Source: Roseateles puraquae (GTDB lineage Bacteria; Pseudomonadota; Gammaproteobacteria; Burkholderiales; Burkholderiaceae_C). Taken from it: DNA of 64,000 bases. Position numbers and translations under genes: made by a program. Below the pieces are notes generated by a model. It ran no database searches. It saw nothing but the letters and a program-made list of their open reading frames with translations, and was not told the origin of the DNA. The stretch spans positions 744,001 through 808,000 of the forward strand of contig NZ_NISI01000001.1 of the NCBI RefSeq assembly GCF_002205845.1. The letters are read 5' to 3'. This document shows, piece after piece, positions 1 through 6,863 of this stretch (position 1 is its first letter; each line of letters begins with the position of its first letter).

Positions 1-266
1 ACCACATCGTTCACCCGCAGTCGCACCGCGGGCGTCTCCCCGGCCAGGGCCTGCCGCTCGACGCGATCCACCGGCACGGGCACTGCCAGGGCGGCGGCGA
101 GTGCCGCCTCGGCGGCCTGCACACGCTCCTGCGGCGTCTCGCCCTTGAGCGTGGCGCGCAGGCTCACGACCTTGCGCTGGTTGACCACCAGCTCCGCCTC
201 CTGCGCCTGCGCCGTGCTGGCCAGGGTGCACAGCGTCCACAACAGCATCCAGCACCAAGCTCTCAT
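1..266 (-). CDS. MscS-like channel, N-terminal fragment (cut by window edge)
   Basis: Only the first 88 codons lie in the window; the gene runs off the left edge. The start is the ATG at 266-264. The protein opens with a signal peptide (hydrophobic WMLLWTLCTLAS, then AQA) followed by a predicted periplasmic stretch containing VVNQRKVVSLRATLKGETPQ and an Ala-rich helix. This resembles the periplasmic N-terminal region that precedes the channel domain in many long MscS-family proteins. No membrane or pore segment is visible, so the family call rests on weak similarity. It lies 25 bp after soxA on the same strand and could be the last gene of that transcript. Confidence 0.5.
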   Translation of the reverse strand, partial: MRAWCWMLLWTLCTLASTAQAQEAELVVNQRKVVSLRATLKGETPQERVQAAEAALAAALAVPVPVDRVERQALAGETPAVRLRVNDV

Positions 267-291
267 GCGGCCTCCGGTTGGAGGCCCGAGC

Positions 292-1023
292 TTAGGGCCT
301 GACGCCCGGCGGCTGCATCGGCAGTCCTGCGGAACGACGCGCGAGGTAGACCTCCAGCGCCAGCAGCTCCGCGCTGTCCCAGTCCCAGACGGTGGCGCGC
401 ACGCCGTTCAGGCAGCCGCGCAGCCGCCGCTGCAGGCTGCCCAAGGATTGCCACTCCAGGCGGTAGACGGGGTAGTCGTCCACGTGGCCCTGCGGGATGA
501 GGCTGCCGCCCAGGCGCAGGCCGGCACGTTCGTCGTGGCACTGGGCGCAGGAGAGGTTCAGGGCACCCAGGCGCGTCTTGAAGAGACGCTGCCCCTGGGC
601 CGCCGCGGCATCCAGGGCCGGCCCGCGGGGCGGTTGCAGCGGCAGGCCGCGCGACTGCTGGGCGACCAGCGCGGTCAGCGCGAGCAGCGGTTCGGCCTCC
701 GGCGCCCAGGCGGGCTGCTGCTGGTGCTGAACGCGGCAGCGTTGGATACGGCCGGGGAGGTCCAGCAGGCCACGGTCCCAGGCGGGGTAGCGCGTGGCAG
801 CGCCGCGCAGGGTCTGCGGCTCGCCGTGGCAGCTCGCACAGGACTTGGGCCCGCCCGCCCACAGCTCCCGGCCGAAGGCCAGGGCCAGTTGTGCGGGATG
901 CTGGGTGTCGTCGGCCTGCAGGGCGCGCAGGGCGGGGGTCATGGTGTCCCGGCCAGAGCGGCGCTCATCAGCCACGCTCACCAGCGCCACGCCCACGAGC
1001 AGCAGACCCAGCCCCGCCTTCAT
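292..1023 (-). CDS. soxA: SoxA, sulfur-oxidation diheme cytochrome c subunit
   Basis: SoxA pairs with SoxX in the periplasm and oxidatively conjugates thiosulfate to the SoxY carrier arm. The 243-residue protein has a signal peptide (residues 1-18) and two heme c motifs, CASCH (Cys62, Cys65, His66) and CAQCH (Cys159, Cys162, His163). A C-terminal GCLNGVRA places Cys204 where the family carries its cysteine heme ligand/active-site persulfide. The length and the spacing between the two hemes fit the diheme SoxA class. The ATG overlaps the soxZ stop by 4 bp (ATGA), so translation is coupled. It is the last sox gene here; no soxB or soxCD follows. Confidence 0.93.
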   Translation of the reverse strand: MKAGLGLLLVGVALVSVADERRSGRDTMTPALRALQADDTQHPAQLALAFGRELWAGGPKSCASCHGEPQTLRGAATRYPAWDRGLLDLPGRIQRCRVQHQQQPAWAPEAEPLLALTALVAQQSRGLPLQPPRGPALDAAAAQGQRLFKTRLGALNLSCAQCHDERAGLRLGGSLIPQGHVDDYPVYRLEWQSLGSLQRRLRGCLNGVRATVWDWDSAELLALEVYLARRSAGLPMQPPGVRP

Positions 1024-1343
1024 CCCACGGCCAGCACACGCACCTCACGGTGCTCGAAGCCCTGGTCACCCTGCCACACGAAGCTCAGCTCGCCGCTCTT
1101 GGACGTCTGCATCCAGAAGGACAGATACGGGTTGGCCGACACCGCGGCGAACAGCTCGGCCGAGAACACCAGCTCGCCTTCCAGCCGGCATTCGAAGCGC
1201 CGCACCAGGTCGCGTGGCAGCCGGTTGCCGCCGTCGTCGTTGCGATAGCCGGTTTCCATCGCGTGCGCAACCGTGGCCCTCACCTCGAAGGGCTGGCCGG
1301 CCGTGACACGCGCCGGCAGGTGGATGACGGCACGCGCAGCCAT
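1020..1343 (-). CDS. soxZ: SoxZ, thiosulfate-oxidation carrier partner
   Basis: SoxZ is the small immunoglobulin-like partner of SoxY; the SoxYZ heterodimer carries the sulfur substrate between periplasmic Sox enzymes. The 107-residue protein starts MAARAVIHLPARVTAG and has the typical GQPFEVRATVAHAMETGYRND stretch near the N terminus and SGELSFVWQGDQGFEHREV near the C terminus. There is no signal peptide, as is usual, since SoxZ is exported with SoxY. A longer reading frame exists upstream, but the ATG at 1343 overlaps the soxY stop as TGATG and gives the family length. Confidence 0.92.
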   Translation of the reverse strand: MAARAVIHLPARVTAGQPFEVRATVAHAMETGYRNDDGGNRLPRDLVRRFECRLEGELVFSAELFAAVSANPYLSFWMQTSKSGELSFVWQGDQGFEHREVRVLAVG

Positions 1344-1753
1344 CAGGGCTCCACACAGGCGGCCAGGGTCACGATGACCTCCAGGCTGCTTTGCCAGCAA
1401 CGGCCATCGGCGGCCTTGGCCACGGCCACGATGCGCTGGCTGCGGGCCAGGCGCATGCGGGTGCTGAACTCGGGCCGCGCCACCGCCGGGCCGAAGCTCA
1501 CATGCACCACCTCGGGCTCGGGGTTCAACGGCGTGAACAGGGCCAGCCCCACCACCGGCTCGCTGGCCACGAGGCGCACCGGGACGGCGTTGCCGTTCTC
1601 CACCAACTCGGCCATCTCGATCTTGAGCGGCCCGGCCGTCGGGTCTCGCCCAGCCCAGGCGCGGATGGCGGCGCGCATCGCGTCCTCGGAGGCGCGCGCC
1701 GCCGGCAACAAGGCGAGCGCCCCGGCCGCACCGATGAAGACCCGCCGCCTCAT
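1343..1753 (-). CDS. soxY: SoxY-like sulfur carrier with atypical C terminus
   Basis: SoxY carries sulfur intermediates on a cysteine at the end of a flexible C-terminal arm. The 136-residue protein has an export signal with an RRR start and a hydrophobic core (residues 2-20), and a SoxY-type beta domain containing AELVENGNAVPVRLVAS and NPEPEVVHVSFGP. The family normally ends in GGCGG. This protein ends in VTLAACVEP, so one cysteine (Cys133) sits near the end but both flanking glycine pairs are gone and two residues follow differently. The assignment is supported by position between soxX and soxZ and by the body of the protein. Its ATG overlaps the soxX stop (ATGA). Confidence 0.88.
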   Translation of the reverse strand: MRRRVFIGAAGALALLPAARASEDAMRAAIRAWAGRDPTAGPLKIEMAELVENGNAVPVRLVASEPVVGLALFTPLNPEPEVVHVSFGPAVARPEFSTRMRLARSQRIVAVAKAADGRCWQSSLEVIVTLAACVEP

Positions 1754-2154
1754 GGCGTGGCCAGGCTGCCGAGGTAGGCCACGATGTCGTCCAGCTGCTG
1801 CTCGGTCAGCGCCGGGCGGCCCGCCCAGGCCGGTGCCACGTCGCGCAGCCCGTCGGTCGAGCGGAACGGTGGCATCACGGTGGCCGGGTTGAAGCGGCGC
1901 ATGTCGGCAATGCGCTCCAGCAGCCCGTCACGCGTGAGGCGAGCCGCTGACAGCGCCAGCGGCGGCGCCAGGTTGCCCTGGTTGGGGTCGCCCTGCGCGG
2001 TCAGCGCGTGGCAGAGCAGGCACAGGCTCTGGGTGCGGTCGGCCACCAGGGCCCGACCGCGCTCGATGCCGCCCGCCGGTGCGGGCGCAGGGGCAGCGGT
2101 CTGCGCACTGGCCTGCGCGCCGGCGATCAACGCGAGCGCCAGCGCCGCACGCAT
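1750..2154 (-). CDS. soxX: SoxX, sulfur-oxidation monoheme cytochrome c
   Basis: SoxX is the monoheme partner of SoxA. The protein has an N-terminal signal peptide ending near AQASAQ, a Pro/Ala-rich linker, a heme c motif CLLCH (Cys45, Cys48, His49), and a probable axial methionine in ATVMPPF (Met94), then the helical C terminus of class I cytochromes. I chose the ATG at 2154, which forms TGATG with the stop of the molybdenum hydroxylase gene; a GTG one codon upstream is an alternative. It is the first sox gene of a run transcribed from the iorAB-like genes. Confidence 0.92.
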   Translation of the reverse strand: MRAALALALIAGAQASAQTAAPAPAPAGGIERGRALVADRTQSLCLLCHALTAQGDPNQGNLAPPLALSAARLTRDGLLERIADMRRFNPATVMPPFRSTDGLRDVAPAWAGRPALTEQQLDDIVAYLGSLATP

Positions 2155-4304
2155 CACACCAGCGCCTGCTTGCGCAGCGGCAGGTCGCGGATGCGCTTGC
2201 CCGTGGCTGCGAAGATGGCGTTCAGCACGGCCGGCGCGGCCACCGCAATGGTGGGCTCGCCCACGCCGCCCCAGAAGCCGCCCGAGGGCATGCAGATCGT
2301 CTCGACGGCCGGCATGTCGGCCAGCTTCATGACCGGGTAGGTGTCGAAGTTCTGCTGCTCGACGCGGCCGTCCTTCAGCGTGATCTCACCATACAGCGCG
2401 GCCGACAGGCCGTAGGCGAAGCTGCCTTCCACCTGCGCGGCGATCTGCTGCGGGTTGACCGCATGGCCGGGGTCGGTGGAGGCCACGATGCGATGGATCT
2501 TGAGCTCGCCCTTCTTGGACACCGACACCTCGGCGCAGGCCGCCACATAGCTGCCGAAACCCATGATCTGCGCCAGGCCCAGGTAGCGCCCCTTGGGCCG
2601 CGGCTTGCCCCAGCCCGCCTTGGCGGCCACCGCGTTCAGCACCGCCAGGTGCTTGGGCGAATTGGCCAGCAACTCGCGGCGCAGCTCCAGCGGGTCACGC
2701 TTGGCGGCATGCGCAACTTCGTCGATGAAGCACTCCAGGTAGACCGCGTTCTGGTTCAGGTTCACGCCGCGCCAGAAGCCGGGCGGCACGGCCGGGTTGC
2801 GCATCGCGTGGTCGATCAGCAGGTTGGGCACCACGTAGCCGAGCGCGCCTTCGGCACCGCCGGCATTCAGGCCCTGGAACACGACGGGGTCTTTGCCGTC
2901 CTTGATGTTCTGCGGAAAGATGCCCGCGATGATGCTCTGGCCCGAGATGCGCATGTGCAGCGCGGTGAGCTTGCCGGCGGCGTCCAGGCCGGCGGTGAGC
3001 TTGCACTGCGTCACCGGGTGGTAGCGGCCGTGCATCATGTCTTCTTCACGGCTCCAGATCAGCTTGACCGGCGTGCCCGGCAGGGCCTTCGCGATGATGA
3101 CGGCCTGGCGCACCCAGTCGTGCACCGCCCCACGCCGGCCGAAGCCGCCGCCCAGGTGCAGCTTGTAGACCTCGCACTGCGACGGCGGCAGGCCCGAGGC
3201 CTCGGCAGCCGCGGCGAGCGCAGCCTCGCCGTTCTGCGTCGGCGTCCAGACCTCGCAACGCTCCGGAGTCCACTTGGCCGTGGCGTTCATCACCTCCATG
3301 GTCGCGTGGTTCTGGTGCGGGTAGCTGTAGACCGCCTCGACCTTGCGCGCCGCGGTGGCCAGCGCACCTTTCACGTCGCCCTGGCTGCTGCCCACGGCGG
3401 CATCGGGCGCATCCAGCCCGGCCTTGAGCACCGCCGCGGTGTCCGCACTGTTCTGGCCGGCGTTCGGGCCCTCGTCCCAGACGATGGGCAGGGCCTCCAG
3501 CGCGGTCTTGGCCCGCCACCAGGTGTCGGCCACCACGGCCACGGCGGAGTCGCCCACCTGCACCACCTTCTTCACACCGGGGCGGCTCATCACCGCGGCA
3601 GCATCGAAGCTCTTGACCTTGCCGCCGAAGACCGGGCAGTCCTTGATGGCGGCGTTCAGCAGGCCTGGCATTTGCAGGTCCATGCCGTAGACCTGCGAGC
3701 CGTCGAGCTTGGCGCGGGTGTCCAGCCGCTTGATCGGCCGGCCGGCGATCTTCCAGGCCGAGGCCGGCTTGAGCGTGATGTCGGCCGGCGGCGCGAGCTT
3801 GGCGGCCTCGGCGGCCAGCTGGCCATAACTGAGCCGTTTGCTGCCATGCTGCACAAAGCCCGCCGCCGTCGTGCACTCGACCACGGACACATTCCACTGG
3901 TTCGCCGCCGCCTGGATGAGCAGCGCCCGGGCCAGTGCGCCGCCCTTGCGCACGTACTCATGCGAGTCACGCACGCCGCGGCTGCCGCCGGTGCTCATGC
4001 TGCCCCACACGCGGTTGCGGGCGAGGTTCTGGCCGGGCGTCGGGTACTCGGTCTTCACACGCGCCCAGTCGCACTCCAGCTCTTCGGCCACGAGCTGGGC
4101 CAGGCCGGTCAAGGTGCCCTGCCCCATCTCGCTGCGCGCGATGCGGATGACGACGGTCTCGTCGGGCAGCACCTGGACCCAGGCATTCAGCTCGGGCGTC
4201 TCGCCGGCCTGCGCCAGGCCCGGCACATGAAAGCCCACCATCAGGCCGCCGGCTGCGGCGCTGGTCGCATGCAGGAAGCCGCGCCGGTTCATGACCGCGT
4301 TCAT
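2154..4304 (-). CDS. Molybdenum hydroxylase large subunit (isoquinoline 1-oxidoreductase/aldehyde dehydrogenase type)
   Basis: This is the molybdopterin-binding subunit of a xanthine-dehydrogenase-family enzyme that hydroxylates N-heterocycles or aldehydes with water. The 716-residue protein starts with a Tat signal ([15 protein letters not shown]), so the enzyme is predicted to be periplasmic. Recognisable are the cofactor-binding [10 protein letters not shown] around residue 385, the mid-protein [14 protein letters not shown], and [15 protein letters not shown] around residue 680, whose glutamate is the conserved catalytic base. There is no fused FAD domain, as in the two-subunit IorAB layout. 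The start ATG overlaps the stop of the iron-sulfur subunit by 4 bp. The true substrate cannot be read from the sequence; close linkage to soxXYZA is unusual. Confidence 0.88.
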   Translation of the reverse strand: MNAVMNRRGFLHATSAAAGGLMVGFHVPGLAQAGETPELNAWVQVLPDETVVIRIARSEMGQGTLTGLAQLVAEELECDWARVKTEYPTPGQNLARNRVWGSMSTGGSRGVRDSHEYVRKGGALARALLIQAAANQWNVSVVECTTAAGFVQHGSKRLSYGQLAAEAAKLAPPADITLKPASAWKIAGRPIKRLDTRAKLDGSQVYGMDLQMPGLLNAAIKDCPVFGGKVKSFDAAAVMSRPGVKKVVQVGDSAVAVVADTWWRAKTALEALPIVWDEGPNAGQNSADTAAVLKAGLDAPDAAVGSSQGDVKGALATAARKVEAVYSYPHQNHATMEVMNATAKWTPERCEVWTPTQNGEAALAAAAEASGLPPSQCEVYKLHLGGGFGRRGAVHDWVRQAVIIAKALPGTPVKLIWSREEDMMHGRYHPVTQCKLTAGLDAAGKLTALHMRISGQSIIAGIFPQNIKDGKDPVVFQGLNAGGAEGALGYVVPNLLIDHAMRNPAVPPGFWRGVNLNQNAVYLECFIDEVAHAAKRDPLELRRELLANSPKHLAVLNAVAAKAGWGKPRPKGRYLGLAQIMGFGSYVAACAEVSVSKKGELKIHRIVASTDPGHAVNPQQIAAQVEGSFAYGLSAALYGEITLKDGRVEQQNFDTYPVMKLADMPAVETICMPSGGFWGGVGEPTIAVAAPAVLNAIFAATGKRIRDLPLRKQALV

Positions 4305-4795
4305 GCCTGGCCTCCTTCGATGACGATCGGGATCTGCTTGCGCTGCACCTGGCCGGCCGCCAGGTGGATGGCGGCGCGCACCCGGTTGTAGGTGCCGCAG
4401 CGGCAGATGTTGCTCATGGCGGCGTCGATGTCGGCGTCCGTCGGCCTGGGTTTGGCCTTGAGCAGCGCCGCCGCCGCCATCAGCATGCCGCTTTGACAGA
4501 AGCCGCACTGCGGCACGTCCAGCGCGTCCCAGGCCTTCTGCAGCGGATGCGAGGCGTTGGGAGCCAGGCCTTCGATGGTGGTGATCTTCTGCGCCGGCGT
4601 GAGCGCCGAGGCGGGCATCACGCAACTGCGCACCGGAGCGCCGTCGATGTGCACGGTGCAGGCACCGCATTGCGCCACGCCGCAGCCGTACTTGGTGCCC
4701 GTGAGGCTGAGCTGCTCCCGCAGCACCCACAGCAATGGAGTGTCAGGCTCCGCCTCGAACTGCACCCGCTTGCCGTTGACCGTCAATTCCGCCAT
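4301..4795 (-). CDS. (2Fe-2S) subunit of molybdenum hydroxylase (IorA type)
   Basis: Small electron-transfer subunit of the adjacent molybdenum hydroxylase. The 164-residue protein has the plant-ferredoxin-type cluster ligands in [11 protein letters not shown] (Cys38, Cys43, Cys46) plus Cys58, and the second cluster ligands in CGFC (Cys97, Cys100) and CRCG (Cys131, Cys133). All eight ligands are present. It has no signal of its own and is probably carried out by the Tat signal of the large subunit. It is the first gene of the run; the downstream ATG overlaps its TGA. Confidence 0.92.
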   Translation of the reverse strand: MAELTVNGKRVQFEAEPDTPLLWVLREQLSLTGTKYGCGVAQCGACTVHIDGAPVRSCVMPASALTPAQKITTIEGLAPNASHPLQKAWDALDVPQCGFCQSGMLMAAAALLKAKPRPTDADIDAAMSNICRCGTYNRVRAAIHLAAGQVQRKQIPIVIEGGQA

Positions 4796-4837
4796 GCCTG
4801 CCCTTTCGCATCGCCGTCACGGTGGCGAGCGCGCGGG

Positions 4838-4867
4838 AGACTAGCAGCAACCGACGCGCCATGTCAT
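4838..4867 (-). promoter_or_regulatory. Candidate sigma70 promoter of the iorAB-sox run
   Basis: On the minus strand ATGACA (4867-4862) and TAGTCT (4843-4838) are 18 bp apart, about 40 bp upstream of the iorA-like ATG. The -35 matches 5 of 6 consensus positions, the -10 only 3 of 6. It is the best candidate in the 83-bp gap between the response regulator and the iorA-like gene. Confidence 0.35.
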
Positions 4868-4878
4868 GCGGGGCGGCA

Positions 4879-5571
4879 TCACCCCCCGGCGGCCTCGGCA
4901 ATGCGGTAGCCCACGCCGGGCTCGGTCAGCAGCACACAGGGTTCTCCCGGATCGGCTTCGAGCTTGGCGCGCAGCTGGCCCATGTAGAGCCGAAGGTAGT
5001 GCGTCTGCTCGGTGGCATCGGCGCCCCAGACATCAGCCAGCAGCCGCCGGTGGGTGACCACCTGGCCGGCCTGGCGCACCAGGCGCGCCAACAGCTTGAA
5101 CTCCGTGGGGGTGAGCCGCACGTCCACGCCGTCGCGGCGCACGCGATGCGCGGTCAGGTCCACCTCCAGCCCGGCACGCCGGTACAGCGTGATGGCCGGC
5201 TGCGCCACCGTGCCGCGATGGCGCAGTGCCACGCGCAGGCGGGCCAGCAGTTCACCGATGCCGAAGGGCTTGACGAGGTAATCGTCCGCGCCGGCATCCA
5301 GCAACCGGATCTTGTGCCCCTCCACCTGCCGCGCCGAGATGACGATGAGCGGCGTGGACCGGTCGCGACGCAGCGCCTGCAGCAGGGTCTCGCCGTCGCC
5401 ATCGGGCAGGCCAAGGTCCAGCAGCACGGCGTCGAGCGTGCCGGTGTGGGACAGCTGCGCCATCGCATCGGCCAGGCTCGCAGCGGCCAGCACTTCGTAG
5501 CCCTCCACGGCCAAGGCCTCGCGCAGCGTCGCGCGCAGTTCGCGGTCGTCCTCGACGAGCAGCAGCTTCAC
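4879..5571 (-). CDS. KdpE-like OmpR-family response regulator
   Basis: DNA-binding response regulator partnered with the kinase immediately upstream. Receiver domain residues 1-115 with the acidic pair EDD (8-9) and phosphoacceptor Asp52 in VLLDLGLPDGDG, the conserved Lys in LVKPFG, then a winged-helix domain (about 130-225) with RLTPTEFKLLARLVR and LRLYMGQLRAKLEADP, which is characteristic of KdpE. The start is GTG at 5571 preceded by GGAGG; it overlaps the kinase stop as GTGA. In many bacteria KdpE controls potassium uptake, but no kdpFABC genes are nearby, so the target is unknown. Confidence 0.85.
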   Translation of the reverse strand: MKLLLVEDDRELRATLREALAVEGYEVLAAASLADAMAQLSHTGTLDAVLLDLGLPDGDGETLLQALRRDRSTPLIVISARQVEGHKIRLLDAGADDYLVKPFGIGELLARLRVALRHRGTVAQPAITLYRRAGLEVDLTAHRVRRDGVDVRLTPTEFKLLARLVRQAGQVVTHRRLLADVWGADATEQTHYLRLYMGQLRAKLEADPGEPCVLLTEPGVGYRIAEAAGG

Positions 5572-6851
5572 ATCGCCTCCGGCAAGGCCGGTGCCTCGCG
5601 AAGCGGCAGCCAGCATTGAAAGCTGCAGCCGCCATGGCCGCGCGGGCGCAGCGTGAGGCGCCCGTGGTGCGCCTGCGCAATCGCGCGGCAGACCGCCAGG
5701 CCCACGCCTGCGCCGGGCGGGCGCTGGGCAAAGTCGGCCAGGTCACCACGCTGGAAGGCGTCAAACACCCGCTCCCGCCACGCCGGCTCGATGCCTGGGC
5801 CGCGGTCGCGCACCGCCAGCACCACATCGCCGCCGATGCGGCGCACCACCAGCTCCACCGGCGCCGCCGGCGGGCTGTACTTCAGGGCGTTGTCGATGAG
5901 GTTGTCCAGCAGCTGCGACATCAGGGCCGCATCACACCACAACAGGGGCAGGCCGGGCTCGATGCGCGACCGCACCCGCTCGCCGTCCGGCCGGCGGCGC
6001 ACCCGGCGCAGCGCCGCGCCGACGATCTCCTCGGCCGACTCCCAGTCGCTGCGCAGGGCCACGCCGGGCGCACCGAGGCGGGCCAGCTGGAGGGTGTTGT
6101 CGGTCAGGCGCACCAGTCGGGCGGTCTCGTCCACGATGCGGCTGGCGAGCTCGCCGCGCTGGGCGGCACTGAGCCGCTCGCCCTGGGTCTGCAGCGCCGA
6201 GGCCGAGCCCATGATGGTGGCCAGCGGCGTGCGGTAGTCGTGCGAGATGGCGGCAAGCATCGCATTGCGCGTGGTCTGGACCTCGGCCAGCTCGCTGGCG
6301 CGGCGCGCCTCGTCATGCACCCGCTGCCGCTGCAGGGCCAGGCCCATCTGGTCGCACAAGGCCTGGGCATGGGCCATCAGGTCGCCGGGCAGGGCCCGGG
6401 CGCCCAGGCCGAAGAGCACCACCGCCCCGAAGGCGGCCTCACGGCCGCGCAGGGGCAGGTAGAGGTCGGGCTCACCCGCATGGTGATCGGTGCCGGGCCC
6501 CAGCGCGCGGCCGCTGGCGGCGCACAACTGCAGGCCGGCGAGCGCATTCGCATCCGGCTCGCCCAGCACCAGGTCAGGCGCCTGCGGCTGGGGCTGCAAC
6601 AACGCCGCCACGGGGGCGGTGGCGCGGGCGGCCAGGGCGCGCGTCAGGTCGGCGGCATGCGTTTCGGGCCGGTCGGCATCGCGCATCAGGTCGCCAAACT
6701 CGCGCAGTTCGCGCTCCAACTGCGCGGCGCGCTGGGCCGCCCTCAGGCTGCGCCAGGCCTGGCGCAGCTTCCAGCCCACCCAGGCCAGCGCCATCAGCGA
6801 GCCCAGGGCAACCCAGGGCAGCAGGTGGACGAAGGGACGGGTGGGCGTCAT
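5568..6851 (-). CDS. KdpD-like sensor histidine kinase, lacking the KdpD N-terminal domains
   Basis: Sensor kinase of 427 residues. One N-terminal membrane segment (about 9-28), a GAF-like region (about 65-175), then a HisKA domain with ISHDYRTPL (His204), and an ATPase domain with N-box NLIDNALKYSP, DRGPGI and GAGVGLAVC. The H-box and the catalytic core resemble KdpD. The large KdpD N-terminal half (KdpD domain, universal-stress domain) and the four-helix membrane region are absent. It follows the SPFH gene after only 12 bp and overlaps the response-regulator start by 4 bp, so the three genes probably form one operon. Confidence 0.85.
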   Translation of the reverse strand: MTPTRPFVHLLPWVALGSLMALAWVGWKLRQAWRSLRAAQRAAQLERELREFGDLMRDADRPETHAADLTRALAARATAPVAALLQPQPQAPDLVLGEPDANALAGLQLCAASGRALGPGTDHHAGEPDLYLPLRGREAAFGAVVLFGLGARALPGDLMAHAQALCDQMGLALQRQRVHDEARRASELAEVQTTRNAMLAAISHDYRTPLATIMGSASALQTQGERLSAAQRGELASRIVDETARLVRLTDNTLQLARLGAPGVALRSDWESAEEIVGAALRRVRRRPDGERVRSRIEPGLPLLWCDAALMSQLLDNLIDNALKYSPPAAPVELVVRRIGGDVVLAVRDRGPGIEPAWRERVFDAFQRGDLADFAQRPPGAGVGLAVCRAIAQAHHGRLTLRPRGHGGCSFQCWLPLREAPALPEAM

Positions 6852-6863
6852 GGGCGGCGCAGT

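Noticed and set aside
2079-4391. A 770-codon plus-strand frame opposite the molybdenum hydroxylase
   Set aside because: Shadow of the real gene; the minus-strand product has cofactor motifs and a Tat signal.
4879-6851. Calling the pair bona fide KdpD and KdpE
   Set aside because: The kinase lacks the defining N-terminal KdpD and universal-stress domains and no kdp transporter genes are adjacent.
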